Positions 11,570 to 24,109 of a DNA stretch of 64,000 bases are shown piece by piece (position 1 is the first letter of the stretch; each line of letters starts with the position of its first letter). The stretch covers positions 163,237,434 to 163,301,433 of the forward strand of contig JAVMKO010000001.1 of the NCBI GenBank assembly GCA_032164245.1, in the 5' to 3' direction. A model generated the notes under the pieces. It was not told the origin of the DNA. It saw only the letters and a program-made list of their open reading frames with translations, and did no database searches. The translations under genes and the position numbers were made by a program. Source of the DNA: Sternotherus odoratus (lineage: Eukaryota; Chordata; Testudines; Kinosternidae).

Positions 11570-12670
11570 TATATTCTAATATCTATTGGGAAATCCACAA
11601 GCACAAAAAAAGGGACCCTCTCACAGTGAAGGAGAAGGGTCCTGCCCATTTGTGCAAATTAATAAAGGCAAAGCTTTTCCCAATGAGTCAAATCAAAAGA
11701 TGAAAGCTACCCTATACATAGCACTTTAACTTATGTAACTGGGAGGAGGTGGTGGAGTAGATAACTTGAGTTCTTATTGACCTTGGCTGCATTATTACAG
11801 GAGTCTTTAGAAAGGATGTACTGTTCTTTTTAAAAACAAAACAAAAGAAAGCTTTCCTTTCCAATAAGGCACAAGTATGCTTTTCTTCAGCAGCAGCCGT
11901 GCATAGCTTCCTGTGCAAACTAGTTTTCTCTTGAACAAACATTTAATGTGAACAGTCCCAGAAAATTACTGCCCTTCTGAAATGTCTGAGATTCTCTCTA
12001 GTTCTTATTCACTGACCCAGAGCAGTGATACAGAACGGGGTTTCCCACTCCGCTTTGAGTTTTCTGACCCAACTTTGTACGCCAACAGCTTCTTTGAGGC
12101 TTTGGAATTGATGTTCCCTACTTTAGTATACTCCAGAGGCCCTGAGGTCCCTTTACACCAATTTTACACTGGTCCAACCCCCTTATCTTTAGTGGAGTTA
12201 CTCCTGATTTACAGTGCTGTAAGAAAGGAAAGACTTGGGCCTTGGAGTGTTGCCTTGATGTGTGGCCAGACATTATGCAGACATGGCACCAACAGCCTAA
12301 AGTGAAGAGGCAGGAGCTTCTATGATACCAGAAGTAACAGCATCAGAGATGCTAGATCAGTAAGCAGGAACAGACTGTCAAAGCAATTCTTCTAGTGTAT
12401 TGTATAGGCTCAATCCTTTGGGATTCTTAGAGACACAGAGAGGCTCACTGTGTGTGGACTGTCTTATATTCTTTGAATCCAGGGAAGATACCACCACATA
12501 AAAAAGGCAACACTACTGAAAAAGCCATGCTTCAAGGGCTTGAAGTAGGTGTCCTTACTCATCAAAATGATACAGGGCAATTCAGGAATAGCTAGTATTT
12601 TGCTTGAATCCCAGGTAACTGAATGCATGCAGTGCCTTTTTGCATGTGTGGCTGGACTAGAGGTAGTGAC
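11570..12670. other. Gene-free stretch
   Basis: One 107-codon open frame at 11982-12305 (+) has no recognisable domain or splice context. Nothing else was recognised. Confidence 0.5.
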
Positions 12671-12875
12671 CAATGTTCCCTCTAATTTTTGACAGGTCAT
12701 GTGTGGAAAAAGTGTCTTCTGTGCAAATTTTTGACAGGCTGTGTATGCACAAAATTTCTTCTGTGCAAATTTTTGTGCTTCTGCACCAATTTTTGTGCAC
12801 ACGGTGTTTGGCCATGTGCGCAGGGTTTAGGATCTGTGTGCACACGCACACGCGCACAGCTTAGAGGGAACAGTG
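12671..12875. mobile_element. 205-bp hAT MITE
   Basis: Termini CAATGTTCCCTCTAAT and the inverse CTTAGAGGGAACAGTG are flanked by an 8-bp duplication with one mismatch (gtagtgac at 12663-12670; gcagtgac at 12876-12883). The interior has a repeated 'tctgtgcaaatttttg' motif. Confidence 0.75.
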
Positions 12876-14099
12876 GCAGTGACCCTTCTTGCTGTGATCA
12901 TCCATGTGTTCATAACCTCCAGGACAATCTGCTGCACTGTGCTTTGCTGGGGTCTCCTCTTTAGGTCTATCCAGCATCTTGAGCAAGTGAAGAGTGCAGC
13001 TGCTGGCTCGTGCTGGTATGAGCACACGCCTGTGCTGACCCGTTTGCACTAGCTTTTCAGTTTGCTTCCGGATACCAGCTGAGCTGTCGGACATAATCAT
13101 TAAATCTTTGTTTGGGCTGGGATCAAGCGGCCTGACAGGGTGCCTCATGCTCCATCAGACCGTGACCATTGTTGTTGGGTGGGGGATGTTCTCGCCAGCA
13201 CGGCCTGTGTTTGAACATTCCACTGCTGCTACCAGAGGCTCTCAGTGAAGGGCGAATGCGTTGGGAGCTCACGCCCCCGGGGGTTTGCCAAAGCCATTTT
13301 TAGTGAACCTCAGCACACTCTGTAATGTGCATTTACCTGGGCTGGCTTTTCGTTCCTCTTTTCAGTGACCATATGTACTGGGTGCATCTTGATTCCTGGC
13401 TGCCGTAGTAAACCTCTGGTTACCCCCGACTGGATACCATTTGTGAAGTTGACTGTTAATTTGATGTTGGCTTTAGTAGTAAGTTTCTATAATAATAGAG
13501 AGTGGGTGTGTATGTGAGTGGGTGTGTGTGGGGAAATAAACAAAAATATTCATTACCCAATAAATAGCTAATAATAACTTCTCAATCAGCCACAATTGAG
13601 TGATTTGTCCAGGCTCAGAGAATGGATACAATGTTGACTCTCTGGGGTTGACTCACGAGATCATCCCAGGAACTACAGCATCTAATATCTGACATTTGGC
13701 ATTCCACCCCACTTCCTCTTTCTCAATAGGCCCTCAGCTAGTTCTGCAAATGGAGGAAGACGTTTGCGCAATCTGTAAAACAGGACAAATTGTAATCTAA
13801 AAACAGGATGTCATAAAATTCATGCATTGTTTGCTGCTAAATCTTCCTATGTGAAATCTCATTGATTGGTTATAGTTCTTCTGAATAGTATCATGAAAAC
13901 CATTTATGATAGGGCTGATAGCTACTGTCTCCAGCGATGGTCTAATAAAGGGACCTGGTAGCCCAATGAGGCTTCAGCTGATTTAATCTTGATCACAGCA
14001 GGCAGGGCATTGTGCCTTTTCTGATTTGCTAAATCCCCTTTTCATGCGCAGCAGAGATCATGAATGGTCTGTTTATGGAATCTCCTTTACTGCAACTGC
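12876..14099. other. Gene-free stretch
   Basis: A short GT-rich tract lies near 13501-13530. No coding region recognised. Confidence 0.5.
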
Positions 14100-14818
14100 T
14101 TTTTTTAAGGTCAGGCTTGACAAAGCCCTGGCTGGGATGATTTAGTTGGAGATTGATCCTGCTTTAAGCAGGGGGTTTGACTAGATCAGGGGTGGGGAAC
14201 CTTTTTTCTGCCAAGGGCCATTTTGGCCGCTCCCCCCCACCCCTTCCAAGCCCAGGCTGGCAACGGGAGCTGAGACCCCAGCTGGCAAGGGGCCAGTGGG
14301 GGAAACCCCAAAGCAGTGGCAGGCGGAGTGCTTAGCCCTGCACTGCTTTGGGGTTTCCCCCACTGGCCCCTTGCCAGCCAGGGTCCTGCCACCTGCCTGT
14401 CCCGCCCAGCCCAGCCTCCCCTCCACCAAACCTCCTTCCCTCCCGCACCCACGCCTCGCCTGACCCGCCCAGCCCGGTCTCTCCCCCCCCCATGACCGTT
14501 GGCTCCCTGCGGCTCCTCGTTTCGCCGCCCGGCTGATGGTGGCCGCGCAGCGTTTCCCGGCCCCTGCGCGGAGCTGTCACTGGCAGCAGCCCACGCAGCA
14601 CTTCCCGGCCCCTGCGCGGAGCCGCCCCCGGCCGGCGGCGGCGGCATGCGCGGCGCTTCCCGGCCCCTTCACGGAGCCGTCCCTGGCCGGCGGCCACGGG
14701 TCAGACAAAATGATTTGGCGGGCCGTATAAGGCCCGCGGGCCGGAGGTTCCCCACCCCTGGACTAGATGATCTCCTGAGGTCCCTTCCAACCCCAATATT
14801 TTATTATTCTATGATTCT
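14100..14818 (+). mobile_element. CR1 LINE 3' end, interrupted
   Basis: The sequence from 'aggtcaggcttgacaaagcc' to 'gtttgactagat' and then 'gatctcctgaggtcccttcc' to 'attctatgattctc' is the conserved 3' untranslated end of CR1 in plus orientation, with the short terminal octamer-like repeat. It is split by the hAT at 14187-14760. No CR1 coding sequence remains. Confidence 0.85.
14187..14760. mobile_element. 574-bp hAT element inserted in the CR1 tail
   Basis: Termini CAGGGGTGGGGAACCT and the inverse AGGTTCCCCACCCCTG sit between perfect 8-bp duplications gactagat (14179-14186 and 14761-14768). The interior is GC-rich. The 110-150-codon open frames on both strands in it show no domain and are treated as composition artefacts. 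Confidence 0.9.
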
Positions 14819-16219
14819 CTTTGGGGGGATTTTTCTGTAAAGTGAAGAAATAACGGTTTGGGGCAACGCATTTTTGGGGGTGGGATGGGCTGGGGGACGA
14901 CAAACACCTTCTCTTCCAGAAGATCCAGTACCAGGTTGTATGTCACTTCTCCAGGGGATTAGCACATGTATGAATCTCCATGGGGAAAGCTTTAGCTTTC
15001 TTTGTAAAGACAAGTATTCCCATGTCAAAAAGTTTTCTACAGCAAAAGGCCAAACTTCTGTAGTATAGATTCTCCACTGTGCCATGGGGGACCAGTATTT
15101 TTGAGCTGACTAGGGCTCTGCCTTCCCCTAGTGTAAGAGTTAGCCTAAGGATTGCTCTAATTTACTCTAGGACTCAAACTGCAATGGCACCCTCTATGGG
15201 TCATCCCTCAACTGAGAACATTACTCATGTAATATGTGCCTGATCTTGCCATTCACTGCCGAGGTGAACAGAATTAGGAGCTGTGTGAACCAAATATGTC
15301 CCAGGTCAGGTTTCATTCATTTTGGTCCACCTTTGTGCCACGGAGCCAACGGACATTTGTGTTTAATACTTCTTTGATGTGCAGGGCTCTGCGTGAGCTC
15401 ATGTACTTGGCTCCTCTTTATGTGGGAATTAAATCTCACTTTTGCGATTGTGAAAATCACACATGCTCCTGTGTTGCAGGCAGAGCAAGTTTTTGCCCAT
15501 GCAAACTCTTATCTTAGGACATGTAAAGGATATTCATCCCTTCGTTCTGCATAAAATTTTGTGAGAAGTGACCACTTTGAACAATGTTTATTAAACCCGT
15601 TTCAATCAATAATTTCTTTTAAACACAGGTTTATTTTAAATTAACTTCGTTTTGTTCACTTTATAGGCAGATGGGTCTGGTGATGATTGGTGATGTTAGA
15701 TAATCAGCACCTTCTCATACCCCTGGGAACACTGCTCCTATAACGGAACTACACAGCCTATCAGCATTTTAAAGCGCCTTTAATCACAGTACTTCTTTCT
15801 TCCTTCCCTGATTCTTTGGCAACTCATCTGTCTTCCCATCATGCCCCAACTCAACTTTGGCCTTTATGAGACTCATTCAGTAAAGTCTTACTGTAGATAC
15901 CATAGAGGAGATTAGTCTATGGACTTGATTCTCCACTCCATAATGCCAGTATATTCTGGCTAACTCCAGTAAAGTCAATCTAGTTCCACTGGCGGAATGG
16001 AATGGTGAGGCAGGACATATTATGTGATAAGAGCAAACAGGAAGAGGGAGGAAATCAGAGGAACACTAATGCTCAGGAGGAAAGGAGTGGGCAGTATGTA
16101 GATTAGGTTAATCTACAGCACCCAGACCCCATGTCTACATGAAAAGCAATGGAACATTTTAAAAAATGTTAAGAAAAATTTTTTAAAAAAATTGCCAACA
16201 TATTTCTTGTAAATATCTA
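14819..16219. other. Gene-free stretch
   Basis: Nothing recognised. Confidence 0.5.
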
Positions 16220-16575
16220 CAGTAAAACCTCCATTTAACGGACTAATTCGGGCGAGGGGGTGTCCGTTAAATCAAAAAGTCCGTTATTTAATTTTAAAAA
16301 GCCCCGAGCTGTCGGAGCAGCAGCCCGCCCGCCACAGGGTCGGGGCGGCCGCTCCGCAGCCCGCCCAGTTGCTGGGACCTGGGCGGCAGCCGGGAGCCGG
16401 CAGCCAGCCCGCCCGCTGGCGGGACCCGGGCAGCAGCCAGGAACCAGCAGACGGCCACCAGGGAAGGGGACCGGGGCCACAGCAGGGAGGGGTCGTGGTC
16501 TGATATGGATCAGAAATTTTGTCCGTTGCATCCAAAGTCCGTTAAATCGAGGTCCATTAAATCGAGGGTTTACTG
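16220..16575. mobile_element. 356-bp Tigger/pogo-type MITE
   Basis: Termini CAGTAAAACCTCCATTTAAC and the imperfect inverse ending TAAATCGAGGGTTTACTG are flanked by TA on both sides (16218-16219, 16576-16577). 'gtccgttaaatc' is repeated inside both ends. The GC-rich centre carries overlapping open frames that are not genes. Confidence 0.85.
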
Positions 16576-16577
16576 TA

Positions 16578-17692
16578 TTGAAATTTATCTATTGAAACAG
16601 CATGTAAGGTGTCTTGCCTTTCCCCCATCAAATTCTGAGCAGAATGATTTTCACACTCCTTAATTGTCCTCATTGTCTGGAAAGATGGTGTCCATACACA
16701 TATTTATTGACTATTCCATTTTTAAGTGTCTATGATGTTATTTTGGATAGAATTCTACTCTATTGCACATAGGTCCAAGCATACATTAAGCAATATGATT
16801 AACATCTGTCACATATCTGTTCTCTCGTCATCTCCTGTGTGCACAGTGGAGTGTTGTTTTGGATTTTTAATAATAAATGCACGTGCGCACCCCCCCCCCC
16901 CCCGTGTGTTTATGTTAGAGAAGGATAAGGTCCCAGAATGCTACTTTTACTTAAAGTGGAAGGAAGTGACATTTGAGATGGTTTCCTTTACAAATATGAA
17001 GATCACTTTCCTGCTACTCTTATTCACACAAGCAGCCCTATTGAAGTCACTGGAACTATTTGTGTAAGTACTATGAACCATGGGTACGTGGGGCAGAATC
17101 ATGCCACAAAAGAGCTGGGGTGAAGTCCTGGCCATTGACTTCCATGGTGCCAGGCTTTTATCCCCGTAACTACCTGGTACCAGCATAGCATGATCTCCAC
17201 AAAACACGATTCATGCCAAACCTCATGGTTCAGCCTCGTTGCTTTTCAATGCATCCCATTCCTCTTCTGTCATCTGTGTGTTGTCTATTTAGAGTGGAAA
17301 TTCCTCAGGGCAGGGACTTGTCTTAATTGTCTATAAAACCTCCCACGCACTTTGGTCTTCATATAAATAGAGGCAATGTAAACAATTAATTGATTTAAGG
17401 TAGACTAAATCTTTAATACTTTCAATAAACAAGACACAGAGTTTCTATGAAGTGCCACAGGCTGCAAATGATGCCAAATGATGCTGCAAAATGTCCAGAC
17501 ACGCTGTGAGAAAGATTCATTGTGGTAGATACTCTGCCAGAAGTCCAATGGGATGTTTTACCATAACCCATCTAGAAACAGAAGCCCAGGCCTAGGTTGG
17601 TGTTCTTGAAAGAGACAGACCAGCTCCCCTGAAAAGCTAGAACAAATATGAGCAGTAGAAATGGCAAAGAAGAATGGGTCGTTGTAGCAATG
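16578..17692. other. Gene-free stretch
   Basis: It contains a C14 run at 16890-16903. A tract near 17300 ('cagggcagggacttgtctta') looks like a very old dispersed repeat of unknown family. Confidence 0.5.
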
Positions 17693-18303
17693 CGAGACTG
17701 ACCGCCGCAGTGCCTCCTGCTGCTCAGCCAGGAATTAGCTCACTTCCTGCTCAGAGCGTCCTCTGCAGGCCGGTGTCTCACCGGCCACTGGCCCTGTGTA
17801 CCTATGCTGGACCCCAGTGCCCTTTTTCTTGAGGTTCTCCCGCACCCCCCACGCTCTGGGTCTCCCCTCCCTGGGGAACCCCAACCTTCTAATCCCACCT
17901 TGTCTCAGTGGCTATCGCCAGTCACCATCTAGTCCCCCTCACTGGGGCAGACTGCAGTATGTAACGGCCACTCATCATAACCACCTCACAAGGAGTTAGG
18001 ACCAGCTTCCTCTGCCTATTCTTGGGCTGCCTCTCTGCAGCTCCAGCACCTTTTGGCCTTAAACGAGGCCTGCAGCCTGAGGGTTTTCCAGACTGGAGCT
18101 CCTCAGCTCCATTTGCCTTTTCCCCAGCACTGCTCTGCTTCCGGTTTCTTTTTCTCCCAGGCAGCTAGGTCCTTCTCTTTCCACTGCTAGAGAGAGACTC
18201 CTCCCAGCTTCACAGTCCTTTTACAGGGCCAGCTGTGGCCTGACTGGAGCATGGCTCCAGCTGTGGCTGCTTCCCCAATCAGTGGGGCAGCTGTCCCACT
18301 ACA
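17693..18303. mobile_element. Possible solo LTR (about 610 bp)
   Basis: The block starts TGTAGC and ends CCACTACA, so it has TG...CA ends within short inverted repeats. It is C/T-rich and uniform in composition, unlike its flanks. It resembles a GC-rich LTR family abundant in turtles. No coding region or second LTR lies nearby, and flanking 4-6-bp duplications do not match clearly, which weakens the call. Confidence 0.45.
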
Positions 18304-19333
18304 GTAGCCCATAAGTAACATCCAAGTACAGCCCAAGAATATGCCGGCTCACTGAACTAAATGGCCTGACAGTTTACAGTATGTGACTTGCCATCCTCAA
18401 AACCCACCTCTCAGCGTATTGGCCTGGCACTGGTGCAGACATAAAAGAAGAGGTGGAGACCCGTGAGGAATGCAGGCTCAGCAGAGGGTCTGAGAAAAAT
18501 GAACCACTTCTTTCAGCTCAGTTGCTGGAAGGCCTATGGCAGAGAAGTGCCATTACACACAGAATATACTGATTATTTTCTGAGATTTATTGAAATACAT
18601 TTACTGTAAACTGTCAATGAGAAGGCAAAAGGCACCCGTGGTTATTCATTAATGACTAAAGAAGCTGTCACTGGAGATGGTCAAAAATGCGAATGGCCAT
18701 CCCATGGGAAATTCCAGTCATTCAAAATGTGTGTGTTAAATCAGGTTGAAAAGCTGAAATAGCCAACATTTTTGTGAAGTGGAAGTTCTGAAAACTTTCA
18801 CTACAGAAATGTCCAAGTGTTTTCTTTCAATATTTTTGGTTAAAACAAAGTGTTTTGACAACTTTGAATCAAAATGGTTTTGGTCTTGAGTCAGTTCCAT
18901 GGTCTATTGTGTCTGGGTAATTCTGGGTAATTCTAGTCTGACTGCTTTATGACCCAGTTCTCTGTAAGCCAGACTCCCTGGATGGATTATGGCTTTGTGC
19001 ATGTGCACGCTCACACACACACAAATTTCTTTACCACAAGCAAATTCACTGCTAAGCAAAATGCGAATCCAAGAACATTTAAGTCACATTTTTGAATCTC
19101 CAGTCAAAATGGGCTTGAAATTAAGCAAAACGGATCTGCCCACCCCTAAATCAGACTGTACACACTCTTCTCTCTGTGCACTTAAATAAAAGGCTGTAGC
19201 TGAACTAGTTGAATATGTCCTGCCCCTCTATATTATAACCGTAAGGGTGGAGCATATTCTGCTTCCTAAATGGTGATTACAGCTGGTGACTGGCAATCAC
19301 ATCCTCTATTCTCTCCAGCATTGATTTACTGTG
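18304..19333. other. Gene-free stretch
   Basis: Nothing recognised. Confidence 0.5.
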
Positions 19334-19540
19334 TAATACTGGGCAAGTCATGGTTTTTGGCTTAGTATCCCCCTACACACACACACACATGCACACACAC
19401 ACACACACACATGTACACACACCCCATCACTCTCATGTGTAAAATGGGGATAATAATACCTCAGTCTGAAGGGTGATAGGAAGCTTACATTGTTGTGACT
19501 GAGATACATGCATGAAAGGTGCTGTGACCACACAGTTTGT
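19334..19540 (+). repeat. Old CORE-SINE/MIR-like copy split by a (CA)n microsatellite
   Basis: The text 'atactgggcaagtcatgg' and then 'tgtaaaatggggataataat' is the usual order within MIR/CORE-SINE copies. Between them sits a CA-rich microsatellite at about 19371-19422 interrupted by 'tg' words. Confidence 0.5.
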
Positions 19541-22169
19541 AACCTGTTTCTTGTGGGTTTAGCATTTCCAAGTAGCCCACACATCTACTAAGTTAATAAG
19601 AGTAACCATCCTCAGGGACTATTGCACCTTTAAATGGAAGAGTTGAAATAAAAAATGATCATTTACAGTTACAGATTTCCAGAGCAAGATATTTTACCCT
19701 GGAATGCACACATGTACATTATAAATAAAGTTAGTCAAAATTCTTAAAATGAAAGATTTTCCTGGGTGAAAATGGGGCTTCATCAAAATCCAGTTTTCTG
19801 CAGGGATATGCAGATTTTCACACAAAAGATAAAATGATGGGAAAATATCAGCACTGTCAAAACATTTCAGCTGTGTGTTTCATTTCAATTTCTGGAACTA
19901 AAACATTGCAGTTTTCCAAACTTGGCTGGGATTTTAGGGACTTTTCTCTCCCTCCTCCCCCATTTCCTCCCCTTCCCCCACTTCCTTTGTACCTTTTCTC
20001 TCTTTCTTCCACTGGAAAAAAACTGGGGAAGTTTAAAAGAAAAGTATGATGAAGTGGATTTTCTCCATACTTACATCACCACTTATATGTCCAGTTAATT
20101 TGGCCATTGCATCTCTGGAAGGACACCATGAAACCGTATCACTCAGCACATAGATTCTATCTTATTCCAATAATCAGCGTCTAGTAAGTTCCCTCAGGTA
20201 TCATTACAATCACAGTTTATTGTTTCTAGAATCTTCCGGTTACTGAATCCTTCTGGCCCTCTCGGTCTCAAACCTCAAGGTGTATAGAGATGAAGGTTGA
20301 TAGCATTCTAGCTGGATGTCCAAATAATAGGTCCATCTTTATTACAGTAGAGTCCTTATGCTAACTACCAAGCTAGTTATTTATACCTGTATATTAGTTT
20401 TCAAACCATTTTCCATGAGCAGTGGCATTAGTATGGTGTGACATTCACAATGCACTGACTAACAGGGACTTACTAATTTTAAACCTACTTTGTTTGTCTG
20501 GTACGAGGAAATGGAAAAAAGTGAATTCCTGTGGTTCAGCTACTGTGCCAGATATATTACACATTATTCCTTTTGTTTGGAAAGTTCTGTTTCCAAACAC
20601 TTTCCAATTCCCAAACTGTATTAACGAAACACATTTACCATCCAAATAGTTTCCAGGAGATCAACAGGACCTTTCCCCTGGTGATATAATATGCTAAATG
20701 GGTGAGTTTGAAAGAGCTCTAGTTGGTATCCTCTTTTATTCTGAATGCTTCTTAAGGAATAACTAGTACTGGCAATGGGAAAGACTCTAAAGGTTGGGAG
20801 TTTTAATTTGGTTCAAATGAGCATCCAAGAGTTCAGGTACTCCAACACAATGGGTTATTTCAGATGAGCCACCCAAACCTCCGACCCTGCCACCTCTCCC
20901 TCCCCACACAGTCACCTGACAGGCACCACAACCTTCATTCTTGCTCCAGTAGGGGGCTTGATACCATTGCATTTTCATGAGAGAACTTCAGCAGCTTGGT
21001 ACCCCTGCCAGCATAGGTCCGGGCAGCCCCATTGTCTCCCACATCCATTGACATCATCTTCAAGTCTGACCAGGCCAGGCAGCCTAATATCCAATTCTAG
21101 AGTAGCAGGAGCCAGTAACCACTCTGTTGGGACCCATGGCTCTGGCTCTAACATTTAAAAACATTCTGGATGTTCTGGCTCTGAGAGCACTGTATTAATC
21201 CCTAATCTTGTACAATCCCTTCTTCCCGCCATTCCCACAAGAATAATTAATCCTGCGGTAATTAAGACACTGTCGACACCACAGAGTGTATTTACATTTT
21301 AAAAAGCCAGAGCAGCAGGATCCAACAACAGACTTACTAGCTTATGCTGATTCAGATCCTCCAGTCATTCCCCAGAAGTGGGCAGTGGGATGAAGCAGGG
21401 GGAGGGACAAGAGATTGCCCATGAAGACACTCAAAGTGAGTATGGGCCTCAAAACCAAAGGAAGGCCCAGGGGGGTGGGGGTGGGGAGAGAATTAGCTAA
21501 ACTTGTAGACACAATTTGAAGTTTCTCTTCTTGAAAAACTAACTTAATATTTTCTGTTCAATGCTATTGACAACATATGAAGAAAAGGCCAGCTGGCAGA
21601 ATATCCATAGCTGCTTAACAGTGAGAGCTCCCAAAAGCTGAAGAAAACCACAGGAAGGGTCAAGAAACAATCAATTCTCAATATGTTTTGACCTGGAACT
21701 GAGGCTGGCTGGTGTGTTTTGTTTTTTCGTTAATAGTTCTTTGATGTCCTCATACAAAGCTTGATCCAATGTTCACTGAAGTAAAAAGGTATCAGCCCTG
21801 AAGACTGAAGTCCCCTATTTATCCACTTACTTGGTGAAGTGTTAACAATGCAAGTCCCATTGATTTTAGTGGTGAAGGATCAGGGACATATTCCCTTAAT
21901 TTCCCTCTTAAAAGCCCCAGAGAGGCTCATTTTATATTTGTAATTGAGGAGGTATAGCCTGGTATAGCTCCCAACAGTGACCGTCAGTGTTACCCCTGGG
22001 TAAAATTGAGGGACTATTTGGGCCAATGTAAGGTGACCCGCTCCTACCCATGGACTGAGCACATAGCTCTTAAAACCCCAGCAAGCAAATTACTCTAAAT
22101 AATTTTTAGCACTTTGGAAAATATGGTTGCCCCTTGGTCTGAGTGGTTAGCCAATATTTGGTGCCTTGT
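19541..22169. other. Gene-free stretch
   Basis: It contains C/T-rich (about 19945-20010) and G-rich (about 21465-21490) patches. No gene or clear transposon was recognised. Confidence 0.5.
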
Positions 22170-22600
22170 CTTGTTTCTGTTAGGAGAAATTGATTATAGG
22201 AGTCAGGATTGTGTGTGTGCAATCCTGTTTATTTACAAAGAATGTACATCAAGTCCTGTTTCCATATAACCACAGTAGAACAAACAACAGAAGATAATTT
22301 CCTTACTCACAATTTCCAGGCCTGCCTATCTGGCCAGCACTCTCCCCAAAAGAAGCTCTCTCTCTCTCTTTCCCCTTGAGTTACACTTGCACTGAGTCTC
22401 TAGCTGCCTGATCACTTTATGATTTCTTTTATACACATTCCAACAGCTGCAAACAAATCAACACTCCTGTGTTTACAATCAGTCTCCAAGGAAACCTCTT
22501 GGGCCACATGTCTGAACTTCTATTCAGGCCTTGCCATGCTGGTCCACGTCTTGGGCAGTGGTTTCTTGTGTTTCAGCTATCACTAAACAAAAAGGCATTT
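22170..22600 (-). mobile_element. Weak LTR-like tract
   Basis: On the minus strand an AATAAA lies at 22229-22234, downstream of C/T- and G/A-rich promoter-like sequence that includes a (CT)n run at 22355-22369. Composition changes on both sides. Ends and duplications were not resolved, so this is only a suggestion. Confidence 0.25.
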
Positions 22601-23424
22601 AATTGCTGAATGAAAGGTGCCTAACATGTTCTTCAGCTTCAGCGAGGTCTGTGATTGTCCCTAGAACAAAGACATCATTGCTGGAAGCCATCAATACCCT
22701 CCAGCTTAACAATATTTTTAAAAACCATTGACTCAGTACTATCACTGAGCACTGTTGACCTCTCATCTCCCCTCTCAGTGACTCCTAGCAACTATCTGAG
22801 TTACAGTGCCTCAATATGGGGAGGGGTACAGAGCACACACACAATTTGCTATCTATCCATGAAGCACTGACAGCAGAAGGTTTTTCGTTTTGATGTAGGA
22901 CTGTACCAAAAGTACTCATTACAGAGATTACTTTTAGATGAAAAACCATTAACCAACTGGTTTTACTTAACCCATGTCTGAAAGAAAAAGCAGGTTGGAC
23001 AAAAACTGACATAACAATGTGTCGGAGTAGTTAAATATAAGGGACAGCGTGAATAACGTATTTCAGCAATTTAGGGGAATCTATTCAGGTCATAGAACAG
23101 TCCCTTAAAATGAGATGGCCTTTTGGCTCTAGAGATGTGATTTCTTGAAATTAATAAAGATCTTGTCACTGGAGATAAGGAACCTCACGGTTGCTAAAGG
23201 ACTAGTGAACTTTGGCTCTGTTCAGTAGTGAGCAACCAAAATTGATTGCCACCAGTGTCTGTTTGCTGTACTCTGTGAAACTAAAAGAGTTTAAATTCTC
23301 AATTCACTTCTCAGTGGCTGGATGTCCGCATCATAACTTACATCTTTATGGGCAGCATCAACCAAAAGTCAAAGAATGGATAGATAGGGGAGATTGAACT
23401 ACTTACTTGCTGCTACTGGTCAGG
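22601..23424. other. Gene-free stretch
   Basis: Nothing recognised. Confidence 0.5.
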
Positions 23425-23551
23425 TAGAGTGACCAGATGTCCCAATTTTATAGGGAAAGTCCCAATTTTGGGGTCTTTTTTTATATAGGATCCTATCACT
23501 CCTACCCCCACCCCCGTCCCGATTTTTCACATTTGCTCTCTAGTCACCCTA
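23425..23551 (+). mobile_element. 127-bp hAT MITE
   Basis: Termini TAGAGTGACCAGA and the inverse TCTCTAGTCACCCTA lie between perfect 8-bp duplications tggtcagg (23417-23424 and 23552-23559). The interior has two 'cccaatttt' motifs and a C-rich tract, as in the copy at 4984-5092. Confidence 0.85.
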
Positions 23552-23559
23552 TGGTCAGG

Positions 23560-24109
23560 ACTGAATCACATTGTCAGGTAGCATGGGAAAGCCAGCTCAC
23601 CTGATGCCAATGCTGTAACTGCTTTGTGACTAAGCAGAGGAAAACATGTGACTACTGAGCTATCATATTTTATAGGCGTTAATAGTCGCATTGTTTTGTT
23701 TTCAGTTTTAAAATCTTGCAATTAACTCCTGACTATATAAATGACCAGCTGAAGTTCTATAGTTAAATCTTTTAAATAGAAAACATGAACGTTAGGGTCA
23801 CTATAATGGTTTATGACTCCGCTCTAGCAGATCTGGAGATGACCTTAACTTTTCACCAGCAAAATGGTTTTCTCTCATCCTTCACAAGATGTAATATTGA
23901 GCATGCTGGCAAATACATTAAATATGTTGACAGCCTTGACCCAGGCACTGTGGATGGAACAAAGTATTGAAAGCCAAAGATACAGCATGCCATAAAAAAG
24001 TTTTCCATATAAAGCAAGGAAGTAAATGTGTTCATTGTAGTATCATGCTAGTTTAATATTAAAGGGACATTGTCAGGTCAAATTTGGCCCCAACTCTGGG
24101 CTGTGTGAA
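23560..24109. other. Gene-free stretch
   Basis: Nothing recognised. Confidence 0.5.

Noticed and set aside
14181..14840. 113-153-codon open frames
   Set aside because: Inside the hAT at 14187-14760; explained by high GC content.
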